Source: JAOUEA01 sp039933515 (lineage in GTDB: Bacteria; Actinomycetota; UBA4738; HRBIN12). From it: 64,000 bases of DNA. Position 1 is the stretch's first letter; each line of letters starts with the position of its first letter. Under the pieces are notes generated by a model. The model was not told the DNA's origin. It searched no databases and worked only from the letters and a program-made list of their open reading frames with translations. The position numbers were made by a program, and so were the translations under genes. Of this stretch, positions 34,054 through 43,137 are shown piece by piece. The stretch is from contig JBDTNY010000022.1 of the NCBI GenBank assembly GCA_039933515.1, positions 18,922 to 82,921 of the forward strand. The letters are read 5' to 3'.

Positions 34054-34974
34054 TCACGCCGCGGCTTCCGCCGGCCAGCCGGCGGTGCGCACGATCGTGC
34101 CGTCGATCCTGACCAGCCTGGCGGGAAGGCCGAGCCGCTGCAGCCAGAGTGCGGCCGGCTCGCCGCGCACGATCGCGGCGGTGGCGGCGACGTTCGCGTC
34201 CACGCAGGTGGCGGCGGCCACGCTCACGGTGCGCCAGACCTCAGCGGCGGGAAGCCCGGTCGAAGGATCGACGACGTGGTGAAGCTGGCGCCCGCCGCGG
34301 ATCCACCTGCGCACGGTCGTACTCGAGGTCGCGAGGCCGCCGGCGTCGATCCGGATCGTCTGGCCGGGCTCCGCGGGCGAATCGTGCGCGTCGGCGAGGC
34401 CGACGTCCCAGCCGCCACGCGGCGCGTCGCCCGCCACGGCGATATCGCCGCCCAGGCTGACCAGCACACCCGACTCGGAAGCGGCTGCCGCCGCCCGGGC
34501 CGCTCGGTCGGCGGCGAACGCCTTGGCCGTGGCGCCCAGGTCGAGCCGCACCCCACGCGGGATGCGAACCTGCACTCGCTCGCGGTCGAGCTCCACCGCG
34601 CGCCACCCAGGAGCGGCTCGGAGGGAACCGATCGGAGGACCGTCGCGGTCCATCCCCGCGAAGTCGCGGTCGTAGCCGACCAGCAGCAACGCCTCGCCCA
34701 CCGTGGGATCGACGTCGCCGTCGGTGAGCGCGGCGGCTCGGAGGGCGACCTCGATCGCGTCGATCAGGAGCGGCGCCACCCGCACCCACGTGCCGGCGCT
34801 CTCATGCAGACGCGCGAGTTCGCTGTCGGGCCGGAAACGGCTGCACGCGAGATCGATCGCGTCGACCTCGCGGCGCACGGCCAGGATCGCGCTGGGGAGG
34901 CCGTCGGGATCGGCGGCGACGACGGTCGCGGTCGTGCCGAACGCTCGGAACGAACACGTGGCCGGCGGGCGCAT
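34054..34974 (-). CDS. apbE: FAD:protein FMN transferase
   Basis: ApbE attaches FMN to a Ser/Thr of target proteins, usually redox subunits outside or in the membrane. The 306-aa product shows ACSRFRPDSELARLHE, the family signature VRLDLGATAKAFAADRAA, SLGGDIAV and HHVVDPSTGLPA with metal-binding residues. No signal peptide is evident, unusual because many ApbE proteins are exported. A target bearing the usual D-x-S/T-G-A-T type motif is not obvious in the neighbouring proteins. Confidence 0.92.
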   Translation of the reverse strand: MRPPATCSFRAFGTTATVVAADPDGLPSAILAVRREVDAIDLACSRFRPDSELARLHESAGTWVRVAPLLIDAIEVALRAAALTDGDVDPTVGEALLLVGYDRDFAGMDRDGPPIGSLRAAPGWRAVELDRERVQVRIPRGVRLDLGATAKAFAADRAARAAAAASESGVLVSLGGDIAVAGDAPRGGWDVGLADAHDSPAEPGQTIRIDAGGLATSSTTVRRWIRGGRQLHHVVDPSTGLPAAEVWRTVSVAAATCVDANVAATAAIVRGEPAALWLQRLGLPARLVRIDGTIVRTAGWPAEAAA

Positions 34975-35277
34975 CTACGAGCCCCCCGAGACGGCCTGGC
35001 CGCCGCCGATCCCCTGGAAGGGCGGGTTCGGAGGTGGCTGCAGTCCCGACCCTCCGGTCGAGGCCCAGGGATCGTTCACGTCGTGCGCACGCAGCGTGCC
35101 GGTGTTCGAGGATCCGGCGGTGGACGAGGACGTTCCCTGGGTCGAGCTATCGCTCGCCCATGCGACGCCCACCGAGACGATCGCCGCCGCAGCCACCGCG
35201 GTGACCGCGAGCCAGCCGGTGATCGACGAGATCCTTCGCAGTCCCGCGTCGCGGGCGTGGGGATGGGGATGGGCCAT
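34975..35277 (-). CDS. Small membrane-anchored protein of the redox operon
   Basis: A 100-aa protein with a His/Arg-rich N-terminal tail (AHPHPHARD), one transmembrane helix at about residues 21-41 and a 55-residue exported tail rich in Ser, Thr, Gly and Pro. First gene of the operon; its stop codon directly abuts the ApbE start. It might be an assembly factor or a carrier of a cofactor. Ribosome-binding site GAAGGAG is good. The 180-base gap between it and the aldo/keto reductase gene presumably contains the operon promoter. Confidence 0.6.
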   Translation of the reverse strand: MAHPHPHARDAGLRRISSITGWLAVTAVAAAAIVSVGVAWASDSSTQGTSSSTAGSSNTGTLRAHDVNDPWASTGGSGLQPPPNPPFQGIGGGQAVSGGS

Positions 35278-35456
35278 CGTGCTCCTTCGTCGGAGAGGGG
35301 CGCCCCGCCCGGCCGGCTGGGGATCGGAGAGAAGGGAGGGTGGCCGGCCGAACGGGGTGCCTCCTGTGGTGCATGCCTGAAGTCTGCGGCACTCAGCTGA
35401 GTCCACCCCGAGAGGAGCCTGAGGGATCGATGAGCGTTCGGAGCGGTGGTGCGGCC

Positions 35457-36386
35457 TCAGTACCGGGCACCGACGGCCGGGGGCAGCGCGTCGAGCTCGT
35501 CGAGGTCCTCGGACGAGAGTCGGATCCTTGCGGCGGCGAGATTCTCCTCGAGGTACCGCAGCCGCTTCGTGCCGGGGATCGGCGCGACGTTCGGGCCCTG
35601 CGCCAGCACCCACGCCAGGGCGATCTGGGCAGGCGTGGCGCCATAGCGCTCGGCCACCGCCCGCACGCGCTCGACGATCGCGAGGTTCGCGTCGATCGCC
35701 TCGGGCGCGAAGCGCGGGTTCTTCGCGCGGAAATCCAGTTCCTCGAACGCCGCCCCGGTGATCGTTCCCGTCAGGAACCCGCGGCCCAGCGGCGAGAACG
35801 GCACGAAGACCACGTCGTGAGCGAGACACCACGGCACGACGTCGTCGAGTGCCTCCCGTGTCCAGAGCGAGAGTTCGGATTGCAGGGCGGCAACCGGGTA
35901 GATCGCGTGGGCGGTCTCGAGCTGGTCCACGGTGGCCTCCGAGAGTCCGAGCGCGCGGACCTTCCCGGCCTCGACGAGCCCGGCCAGGGCGGCCCAGGAC
36001 TCCTCGAGAGGGACGCCGGGGTCGATCCGGTGGAGGTAGTACAGGTCGATCGCGTCCGTGCGCAGCCGCCGGAGCGACGCATCGGCGGCGAGCGCGATGT
36101 GGTCGGGGCGGGCGTCGTTCGCGAGCGGGTAGCCGCCGTTGGGTCCGACGAGGAGCCCGACCTTGGTCGCGATGCCGACCCGGTCGCGGATCGGCTCGAG
36201 CGCCTCTCCGACCAGCTCCTCGTTCGTGAACGGTCCGTAGACGTCCGAGGTGTCGACGTGGGTGACGCCCAGCTCGACCGCTCGCCGTATCAGCGCGACC
36301 GGATCGTCGTCGCTCTCGCCGAGGTAGGCGAACGACATCGGCATGCAGCCGAGTCCGATGCCGCGGAACGCCGCTCGGGTCTCCAC
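35457..36386 (-). CDS. Aldo/keto reductase
   Basis: A 309-aa NADPH-dependent aldo/keto reductase: GIGLGCMPMSF near the start, HVDTSDVYGPFTNEELVGEAL with catalytic Asp and Tyr, LYYLHRIDPGVPLEESW with the catalytic-tetrad His and ALAWVLAQGPNVAPIPGTKR for coenzyme binding. Matches the AKR11/13-like bacterial group acting on sugars or aldehydes. GTG start at 36386. Confidence 0.9.
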   Translation of the reverse strand: METRAAFRGIGLGCMPMSFAYLGESDDDPVALIRRAVELGVTHVDTSDVYGPFTNEELVGEALEPIRDRVGIATKVGLLVGPNGGYPLANDARPDHIALAADASLRRLRTDAIDLYYLHRIDPGVPLEESWAALAGLVEAGKVRALGLSEATVDQLETAHAIYPVAALQSELSLWTREALDDVVPWCLAHDVVFVPFSPLGRGFLTGTITGAAFEELDFRAKNPRFAPEAIDANLAIVERVRAVAERYGATPAQIALAWVLAQGPNVAPIPGTKRLRYLEENLAAARIRLSSEDLDELDALPPAVGARY

Positions 36387-36509
36387 GCGGCGATGCTAGC
36401 CGGTGGTGCGGTGTTGAAGCGACCCACGTCGGGGCGACAAGGCTGACGTCACGTACGGCCGGCTCGGAGCGCGGCTGACCCCACTCGCGAGCCCGGCTAG
36501 GCTTGACCT

Positions 36510-37007
36510 ATGGCGATCAAACGGATGAATCACGCGGTGCTCTACGTGCGAAATGCCGATCGGACCTTCGCGTTCTACCGGGACGTCTTGGGCTTCAAGC
36601 TCGTGGGCGAGATCCCGCAGGCGGGCGCGAAGTTTTTGCAGGCGCCGGACTCGACGAACGATCACGACCTCGCGCTCTTCACGATCGGCGCCGAGGCCGG
36701 CGATTCCACGGCCGGCCGTCAGACCGTCGGGCTGTATCACATCGCCTGGGAGGTCCAGACGCTCGGCGACCTACAAGAGATCGCGTTGAAGCTCGCGGAC
36801 GCAGGGGCGATGGTCGGCGCCACCGACCACTCGACCACCAAGGCGCTGTACGCGAAAGACCCCGACGGGCTCGAGTTCGAGGTGTGCTGGATCGTTCCGA
36901 AGGAGTTCCTGAGCGGCGACGTGGTGGCCGCGAAGACGCAGCTTCGTCCCCTGGATCTGGAGGCCGACATCGAGCGTTATGGCGTAGGGACGCTGGGCGG
37001 TGTCTAG
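36510..37007 (+). CDS. VOC-family (glyoxalase/extradiol dioxygenase-like) protein
   Basis: A 165-aa protein with two beta-alpha-beta-beta-beta modules: MNHAVLYVRNADRTFAFYRDVLGF at the start and GLYHIAWEVQTLGDL in the second half, with metal-type ligands His8, His near residue 76 and Glu in LEFEVCW. Resembles catechol-2,3-dioxygenase-like single-domain proteins. It is 21 bases from the split transketolase genes, so probably part of the same catabolic unit. Confidence 0.85.
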   Translation: MAIKRMNHAVLYVRNADRTFAFYRDVLGFKLVGEIPQAGAKFLQAPDSTNDHDLALFTIGAEAGDSTAGRQTVGLYHIAWEVQTLGDLQEIALKLADAGAMVGATDHSTTKALYAKDPDGLEFEVCWIVPKEFLSGDVVAAKTQLRPLDLEADIERYGVGTLGGV

Positions 37008-37028
37008 CGTGTTGCAGCCACCGCGCTC

Positions 37029-37718
37029 ATGAACGTTGAGCTGACATCGCTGGCCCGCGTGCGCGAGCTCATGGCGCGCGCCATCGGGGATGAGAAGCAC
37101 GACGAGAGCAGCACCTCGACGCTCGATGCGCTCTGGGCGCTCTACGACCGGATCTTGCGCGTCGATCCGGCTGACCCGGCGGCGGAGGATCGCGATCGGT
37201 TCATCCTGAGCAAGGGACACGGACCCGTGGCGTTCTATGCGGTGCTTGCCGCCAAAGGGTTCTTCCCCGAGGCGTGGCTGGACGGGTTCATGACCTGGGG
37301 TAGCCGGCTCGGCTCGCATCCCGACCGGCTTCTGGTGCCCGGCGTCGAAGCCTCGACGGGTTCGCTCGGCCACGGTCTTCCCATTGCCGTGGGAGTGGCA
37401 CAGGCGCTGCGTGCCAAGGGCCTCGAGGGTCCGCGCGTGATCGTGTTGACCGGCGACGCCGAGCTCAACGAGGGCTCCAACTGGGAGGCGATCATGCTCG
37501 CGCCCCATCTCGGGCTCGGGAACCTCACGCTGCTCGCGATCGACAATCACAGCTCGACGATCCCGATGGCGCCATGGGAGGCCCGGCTAGGGTCGTTCGG
37601 GTGGCGTGTCCAGGTCGTGGACGGCCACGACCTCGAAGCCCTCGAGGCCGCCCTCTCGGTCCGGGAGGATCGGGTGCCCACCGCGGTCGTCGCCGACATC
37701 CCGGAAGGGGAATGGTGA
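37029..37718 (+). CDS. Split transketolase, thiamine-diphosphate-binding N-terminal subunit
   Basis: A 229-aa protein corresponding to the first half of transketolase. SKGHGPVAFYAVLA, GSLGHGLPIAVGVA and the ThDP motif GDAELNEGSNWEA (GDG-like, with bound magnesium) are visible. The C-terminal half is a separate gene whose start overlaps this stop. Split forms occur in many bacteria and archaea and can act on sugar phosphates other than the pentose-cycle ones. Confidence 0.92.
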   Translation: MNVELTSLARVRELMARAIGDEKHDESSTSTLDALWALYDRILRVDPADPAAEDRDRFILSKGHGPVAFYAVLAAKGFFPEAWLDGFMTWGSRLGSHPDRLLVPGVEASTGSLGHGLPIAVGVAQALRAKGLEGPRVIVLTGDAELNEGSNWEAIMLAPHLGLGNLTLLAIDNHSSTIPMAPWEARLGSFGWRVQVVDGHDLEALEAALSVREDRVPTAVVADIPEGEW

Positions 37719-38620
37719 GCGAGATGCGTCCCTCGATCGCGGTGACCCTGACCGAGCTGTTCGAGCGCGACGAGCGGCTCGCGATCGTGCTCGCCGAGAT
37801 CAGCGCGGATCTGTTCCGCCGTGCGCGCCGATTCGATCCCGCTCGAGCCGTGAACGTCGGGATCATGGAGGCGACGATGGTGGGCGTCGCGGCCGGCTTC
37901 GCGATGGAGGGGTTCCATCCCGTCGCGCACACGCTCGGCCCGTTCATGGCGGAGCGTCCCCTCGAACAGCTCAAGCTCGACTTCGGGTACCAGGGCCTGG
38001 AAGGGACGTTCGTGAGCGTCGGCGGCTCCTACGATTACGGCGCCGAGGGCGGCACGCATCATGCGCCGGGCGACGTGGGCGTGCTCTCGACGATCCCGGG
38101 CATGGAGATCTTCGCGCCGGGCACCGCGGCCGAGGCTGACCGACTCGTTCGTTCCGTGTACGCGAACGGGCGTGCGTCGTACCTGCGGGCGAGCGCCGCC
38201 CAGAACGGGGAGTCCTTCGACGTGGAGCCCGGGCGCCTCCAGGTGGTGCGCCGCGGGAGCGTCAGCGCCCCCACGGTCGTCGCGTTCGGGCCGATGCTGT
38301 CCCGCACCCTGGAGGCGGCCACCAGCCTCGACGTCACGGTGGCCTATACCGCCAGCGTCGTGCCGTTCGACGGCGAAGGTCTCGCATCGATCGCCGGCGA
38401 CATCCCCCATGTGATCGCGGTCGAGCCGTGGTTCGAGGGCTCGGTGACCGGCGCGATCGCTGCCGCACTCAGCCACGTGCCCAGCCGCATCGAGGCGATC
38501 GGTGTCCCCAGGCGGTTCCTCCGTTCGTACGGCTCCGCCGCCGAGCACGACCGGGACCTGGGGCTCGACGCCGCCGGGATCGGCCGCCGCCTGCGGGCGA
38601 GGCTCGATCACCCCGCCTAA
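37712..38620 (+). CDS. Split transketolase, C-terminal subunit
   Basis: A 302-aa partner of the preceding gene, containing the pyrimidine-binding domain (RAVNVGIMEATMVGVAAGFAMEG, with the catalytic Glu in GIMEA) and the C-terminal transketolase domain (PTVVAFGPMLSRTLEAA, VEPWFEGSVTGAI). Starts at ATG 37712 or GTG 37715, overlapping the N-terminal subunit stop. The two subunits together reconstitute one active site. Confidence 0.92.
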   Translation: MVSEMRPSIAVTLTELFERDERLAIVLAEISADLFRRARRFDPARAVNVGIMEATMVGVAAGFAMEGFHPVAHTLGPFMAERPLEQLKLDFGYQGLEGTFVSVGGSYDYGAEGGTHHAPGDVGVLSTIPGMEIFAPGTAAEADRLVRSVYANGRASYLRASAAQNGESFDVEPGRLQVVRRGSVSAPTVVAFGPMLSRTLEAATSLDVTVAYTASVVPFDGEGLASIAGDIPHVIAVEPWFEGSVTGAIAAALSHVPSRIEAIGVPRRFLRSYGSAAEHDRDLGLDAAGIGRRLRARLDHPA

Positions 38621-38717
38621 CGGCCGCCTCACCTTCTTCCCTCGGTCCCTGTAACGACGAGGCGCCGCATCGCCACTGTCCCCCATCGGAAGGCACACCT
38701 CATGGGAGGGGGAGCAG

Positions 38718-39755
38718 ATGGATCAGGAAGGTATGCAGGGAACGGCTGGGGCCGTCTTCGTGCAGACGAACGAGCCGAGAAACGCGGTGATCGTGTATGA
38801 GCGCGCGGCCGACGGCCGGCTCGCACGAGGCTCGACCGTTGCGACCGGCGGGGCCGGCAGCGACACTCCGCACCTACCGTCGCAGGGATCGGTAGTGCTG
38901 TCGGGCGACGGGCGCTTCTTGCTCATCACGAACGCGGCGAGCGATGACGTCAGCGTGTTCTCGGTGCATGGCACCGAGGTGACGCTGGTCCAGACCGTCG
39001 CCGCAGGGCAGGCGCCGCGGAGCATCGCCGAGCGAGACGGTCTGGTGTACGTGCTCGCGACGGGCAAGCCGGGGATCGCGGGCTTCCGGCTGAACGACGA
39101 CGGCCTCATCCCGATCGCCGGTGGCGAAGTGTCGCTCTCGGATGCGAGCGCAGATCCCGCACAGATCGGCTTCACGCCCGACGGCTCCGCGCTCGTCGTG
39201 ACCGAGCGGGGCACCGATGCGATCGAGATCGTCCCCGTGGCGCCCGACGGGATGCTCGGCATGGGCACGGTCGTTCCGTCCTCGGGCCCCACGCCCTACG
39301 GGTTCGCGTTCACCTCCGACGGCCGGCTCGTCGTGACCGAGGCGTTCCGCGCCGAGAAGGGTGCGGCGGCCGCCTCCTCGTACGTGTTCCAGGACGGCGC
39401 GCTCACGCCGGCGACCGCGTCGGTGGGCAACGGCCGCAGTGAGATCTGCTGGGCCGTGATCTCGACCGACAACCGCTACGCGTTCACTTCGAACTTCGCC
39501 GACGGGGCGGTCTCTCGGTACGCGATCGCGGCCGACGGGAGCCTCACGCTCGAGGACCCTATTGCCGGGTCGGCGGTGGAAGGCGCCGCAGGTCTGCGCG
39601 ACGAAGACCTGTCGGCCGATGGCCGGCACCTGTACGCGATCGACGCCGACGGAGGCCAGATCTACGGCTGGTCCGTGGGTACGGGCGGCGCGCTCGCCCC
39701 GGTCGGTTCGTGGGACGGCGTCCCGATGACCGTCGCCGGCCTCGCGGCCAGCTGA
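38718..39755 (+). CDS. Lactonase-family beta-propeller protein
   Basis: A 345-aa seven-bladed propeller of the lactonase/3-carboxymuconate-cyclase type: repeated blades with GSVVLSGDGRFLLITNAASDDVSVF, DPAQIGFTPDGSALVVTERGTDAIEI and TPYGFAFTSDGRLVVTEAF. No signal peptide. Family members hydrolyse sugar or muconate lactones. It sits downstream of the split transketolase and 5 bases before a DUF3237-like gene. The ATG follows GGGAGGGGGA. Confidence 0.83.
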   Translation: MDQEGMQGTAGAVFVQTNEPRNAVIVYERAADGRLARGSTVATGGAGSDTPHLPSQGSVVLSGDGRFLLITNAASDDVSVFSVHGTEVTLVQTVAAGQAPRSIAERDGLVYVLATGKPGIAGFRLNDDGLIPIAGGEVSLSDASADPAQIGFTPDGSALVVTERGTDAIEIVPVAPDGMLGMGTVVPSSGPTPYGFAFTSDGRLVVTEAFRAEKGAAAASSYVFQDGALTPATASVGNGRSEICWAVISTDNRYAFTSNFADGAVSRYAIAADGSLTLEDPIAGSAVEGAAGLRDEDLSADGRHLYAIDADGGQIYGWSVGTGGALAPVGSWDGVPMTVAGLAAS

Positions 39756-39760
39756 CGCCG

Positions 39761-40198
39761 ATGCGCCTCGAGCCGCTGTACCGCGTCACGTTCACCACAC
39801 CCGAGGCGTGGACTGCGGAGCTCGAGGGCGATACCGGGACCGAGGGACGAAGCTTCCTGATCGCCGAGGGGCGCTCCACGGGGCGCCTCTCGGCACGGTA
39901 CCGGGCCGCCAACTTCCCGAGGCGCCGCGTCGACGGCGCACTCGTCCCCGAGTTCCGCGGGGTGCTCGAGACCGACGACGGAGCGGCGATCCTGTTCGAG
40001 TGGGTGGGGCTCGCCGTGCTGACGGCGACCGGGATGCGCCGGCTCCTCGGCAGCATCACGCACACGACGAGCGACGAGCGCTATCGATGGCTGAACGCCG
40101 CGGTGGGCGCCGTGGAAGGTGAGGTCCGGCCCCGGCCGGAGGGGGGGTTCGACGTCGTCTTCGAGGTCGCCGAGATGATCTGGGAACCGACCGACTGA
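39761..40198 (+). CDS. DUF3237-like protein
   Basis: A 145-aa protein with MRLEPLYRVTFTTPEAW at the start, GRLSARYRAANFPRRRVDG, VLETDDGAAILFEWVG and a C-terminal YRWLNAAVGAVEGEVRPRPEGGFDVVFEVAEM, consistent with the DUF3237 beta-barrel family of unproven function. Close to the lactonase gene (5 bases), so probably co-expressed. Confidence 0.75.
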   Translation: MRLEPLYRVTFTTPEAWTAELEGDTGTEGRSFLIAEGRSTGRLSARYRAANFPRRRVDGALVPEFRGVLETDDGAAILFEWVGLAVLTATGMRRLLGSITHTTSDERYRWLNAAVGAVEGEVRPRPEGGFDVVFEVAEMIWEPTD

Positions 40199-40203
40199 GG
40201 CCG

Positions 40204-40235
40204 GGGCTGCGGGCGGGTTCGCCCACCCGCAGCCC
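40204..40235. terminator. Hairpin between convergent genes
   Basis: GGGCTGCGGG and its exact complement CCCGCAGCCC enclose a 12-base loop, between the DUF3237-like gene and the convergent secreted-protein gene. Suits a bidirectional terminator; no strong T-run. Confidence 0.6.
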
Positions 40236-40248
40236 GGGCTCGCGAGCT

Positions 40249-40986
40249 TCAGGCGCCGGGCGTGTATCGCACGAGCTCGAGATGCTCGTCGCCGCCGGAC
40301 AGGTCCGACTCCATCACGATCCCGAAGCCGGGCGCGTAGAGCTTCTCGGTGACGACCGCGGCCTCGAGCCGGGTCCACTCCATCGATCGCAGGACGTGCT
40401 GGAGCGTTCCGTAGGGAACCGTGACGCTGGTCCCGCGCTGCACGATCCATGCCTGGTCCTCGGCATGCCCCTTGTAGAACTCCTGTCGATACGCATCGGT
40501 CGGCTGGGGGTTAGCCGGCATCGTGATGCCCGCGACCGCGCTGTCGACGCCGGCTTCCCAGGAGCCCTCGGTGCTGATCACCGCGCCGGACGCGTCGTAC
40601 TCTGCCGTCGCCTCACCGAAGTACCAGACGTTGCCTTGGTCGTCAGCCGCGTACCAGTCATCGGTCTTCTCGATCACCGACCCGTGGCTGCGGAGCACGT
40701 CCCGGACCACGGTCGTGGTGACGCCCTGGATCACCTTGGTGCGGTCGGTCACGACCGCGCGCTCCACGACGGGCTCGCCCTCCTTCACGCCTTTGAGCAC
40801 GGCGACCGAGCCGGGCACGAGCGGGAAGTAGTCGTTCGCCACCGGGCTGGTGTACGCGGCCGGGTCGAGCGCGGCGGGCCGCGGCCGTGCCGTCACGGGA
40901 CCTCCGAGCGTGGACAGTGCGAGTGCGACGGTGATCACGGATCCCGCCGCCACGGTCGTGATGGCCTTCCTGTGTCGTCCTGCCAT
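40249..40986 (-). CDS. Secreted protein of unknown function next to a two-component system
   Basis: A 245-aa protein with a signal peptide of about 33 residues (basic start, TTVAAGSVITVALALS core, Ala-rich end). The mature part contains NDYFPLVPGSVAVLKGVKEGEPVVE, DDWYAADDQGNVWYFGEATAEYDASG and AEDQAWIVQRGTSVTVPYGTL, a pattern of beta-rich exported actinobacterial proteins without assigned function. It is divergent from the response-regulator gene 135 bases away, so it may be regulated by it or be part of its sensing. Confidence 0.65.
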   Translation of the reverse strand: MAGRHRKAITTVAAGSVITVALALSTLGGPVTARPRPAALDPAAYTSPVANDYFPLVPGSVAVLKGVKEGEPVVERAVVTDRTKVIQGVTTTVVRDVLRSHGSVIEKTDDWYAADDQGNVWYFGEATAEYDASGAVISTEGSWEAGVDSAVAGITMPANPQPTDAYRQEFYKGHAEDQAWIVQRGTSVTVPYGTLQHVLRSMEWTRLEAAVVTEKLYAPGFGIVMESDLSGGDEHLELVRYTPGA

Positions 40987-41121
40987 GGTGCTCCTCCTCC
41001 TGTCGGGATGTCGTCAGCCTGCGGGGAGGCCCCTGAACCGGCGCTGAACCATCGCCGCCGCGCTTCAGGTGGCGTTCAGGCGAACGAGAGAAGATGGCGG
41101 GTCACGCAGAGCGAGGCAAGG

Positions 41122-41796
41122 ATGCGCGTACTGGTCGTCGAGGATGAACGAGCCCTCGCCGACGGGCTCCGCAAGGGGCTCGAGGCGGAAGGGTTCGCCG
41201 CCGACGTGGTGCACGACGGCGGAGAGGGACTCTGGATGGCGCGGGAACACCCCTACGACGCGATCATCCTGGACCTCATGCTGCCGACGCTGAACGGCTA
41301 CCGCGTGTGTGCCGCATTGCGCGAGGAGGGGATCTGGACTCCAATCTTGATGCTCACCGCGAAGGACGGCGAGTACGACGAGGCCGAGGGTCTCGATACC
41401 GGGGCCGACGACTACGTCACGAAGCCCTTCTCGTACGTGGCGCTGATCGCGCGGCTCCACGCGTTGATCCGTCGCGGTGCGGCCGAGCGCCCCTCCGCGC
41501 TCGCCGTCGGCGACCTGCGGTTCGACCCCGCATCACGCCGAGCGTGGCGGGGTGACCACGAGGTGGCTCTGACGGCGCGCGAGGCATCCGTCCTCGAATT
41601 CCTGTTGCGGCGTCCCGGGGTGGTGCTGTCGAAGCTCGACATCTTGGACCACGTGTGGGACTCGGCGTTCGACGGCGATCCGAACATCGTCGAGGTCTAC
41701 GTACGCCATCTGCGGAACAAGCTCGACCGTCCGTTCGGGCGGACCTCGATCGAGACGGTGCGCGGCGCCGGCTACCGCCTGGTAGACGGAGGGTGA
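41122..41796 (+). CDS. OmpR-family response regulator (second system)
   Basis: A 224-aa regulator: receiver with acidic pair VVEDE, phosphoacceptor Asp in IILDLMLP, Lys in VTKPFSY, and an OmpR-type winged helix (EASVLEFLLRRPGVVLSKLDILDHVWD, EVYVRHLRNKLDRP). The ATG is preceded by GAGGCAAGG. Its stop overlaps the kinase start by four bases. Confidence 0.93.
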   Translation: MRVLVVEDERALADGLRKGLEAEGFAADVVHDGGEGLWMAREHPYDAIILDLMLPTLNGYRVCAALREEGIWTPILMLTAKDGEYDEAEGLDTGADDYVTKPFSYVALIARLHALIRRGAAERPSALAVGDLRFDPASRRAWRGDHEVALTAREASVLEFLLRRPGVVLSKLDILDHVWDSAFDGDPNIVEVYVRHLRNKLDRPFGRTSIETVRGAGYRLVDGG

Positions 41797-43133
41797 CGGC
41801 GGTGGGCCGGCGAGGATCGGTGCGCGTCCGGGCGACCGCCGCCGCAATGCTGGTGGTGGGCCTCGCGCTGCTCGTGGCGGCCGTAGCGATGGTGCGGCTG
41901 ATGGACCGTTCCCTGACCGCGAATGTCCGGACGTTGGCCGAAGACCGCGCCGACGCGATCGTCTCGGAGCTTCGCGCGGGCCGAGGCCCCGATCTGAACG
42001 CGGGCCAGGCCGATGACGAGTTCGTGCAGATCGTGGATGCGAGCGGCACCGTGGTTGACTCGAGCGAGAACGTGCGGGGCCGCGACGCCGTGTCCCCCGG
42101 AGCCGCGGTGGCGATGGGTCTTCGCACCGCTCCGTCCTCCCAGTTCCTGGTCGTGGCCTCGGTGCCGAGCCTGCCGGGCGGGAAACGAACGGTGGTCGTG
42201 GGCAGGAACCTCGACGACGTGCGCGAGGCCATCGACACGGCCTCGCGGTTGCTCTCGATCGGCGTGCCGATCCTGCTGCTCGTCGTCGGCGCGGTCATGT
42301 GGTGGATCACGGCCAGGGCGCTGCGTCCCGTCGAATCCATGCGCGCCGAGGTCGAGACGATCTCGGCAGGCGACCTCGCCCACCGGATCGAGGAGCCCGC
42401 GACGCGCGACGAGATCGCGCGCCTGGCCGCGACCCTCAACACGATGCTGGCGCGCCTCGAGGAGGCGCAGCTCCGGCAGCGGCGATTCGTCTCCGACGCC
42501 GCGCACGAGCTGCGGTCACCTGTTGCCGCGATCCGCCAGCACGCCGAGGTGTCGATCGCCCATCCCGGGTCGGCCCCCGCCCATGTCCTCGCAGGGGTCG
42601 TGCTGGAGGAAGCGCTCCGCCTCCAGCGGCTGGCCGACGATCTGCTGTTCCTCGCGCGGCTCGACGAGGGCGCGAAGGGAACGGCCGAGCCTGTGGATCT
42701 CGACGACCTCGTGCTGGCCGAGGCCGCGCGGCTCCGCTCCGCGTCGTCGCTCCGGATCGACACGACGGGGGTCGCGGCCGCCCGCGTCGCCGGACGGGCA
42801 AGCGAGTTGACCCGGGTAGTGCGGAACCTGGCCGACAACGCAGGCCGACACGCCCGCGCCACGATCGCGTTCTCCTTGTCCGACGAGGGTCGCCACGTCG
42901 TGCTCATCGTCGACGACGACGGTCCGGGCGTCGCGCCCGACGCGCGTGACCGCGTGTTCGAGCGCTTCGTCCGGCTGGACGAAGCGCGAGCACAGGACGA
43001 CGGAGGGAGCGGACTCGGACTCGCGATCGTCCGCGACGTGACGATCGCCCACGGCGGCACGGTCGAGCTCACGGAAGCGCCGTCGGGTGGCGCACGCGTT
43101 CACATCGTGCTCCCGGCGGGTTCCTCCGACTAG
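41793..43133 (+). CDS. Sensor histidine kinase with HAMP domain (second system)
   Basis: A 446-aa kinase: TM1 at about 13-35, a 130-residue extracellular sensor, TM2 at about 158-180, HAMP, HisKA with His in DAAHELRSPVAAI and HATPase_c with DDDGPGVAP and GSGLGLAIV. The N-box is the shortened NLADNAGRHA rather than NLLxNA. Starts at GTG 41793. Confidence 0.92.
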   Translation: MTAVGRRGSVRVRATAAAMLVVGLALLVAAVAMVRLMDRSLTANVRTLAEDRADAIVSELRAGRGPDLNAGQADDEFVQIVDASGTVVDSSENVRGRDAVSPGAAVAMGLRTAPSSQFLVVASVPSLPGGKRTVVVGRNLDDVREAIDTASRLLSIGVPILLLVVGAVMWWITARALRPVESMRAEVETISAGDLAHRIEEPATRDEIARLAATLNTMLARLEEAQLRQRRFVSDAAHELRSPVAAIRQHAEVSIAHPGSAPAHVLAGVVLEEALRLQRLADDLLFLARLDEGAKGTAEPVDLDDLVLAEAARLRSASSLRIDTTGVAAARVAGRASELTRVVRNLADNAGRHARATIAFSLSDEGRHVVLIVDDDGPGVAPDARDRVFERFVRLDEARAQDDGGSGLGLAIVRDVTIAHGGTVELTEAPSGGARVHIVLPAGSSD

Positions 43134-43137
43134 GTGC

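Noticed and set aside
31941..34112. 723-codon plus-strand frame over the NuoF-like and heme-protein genes
   Set aside because: Antisense to two motif-supported genes with no recognisable motif of its own.
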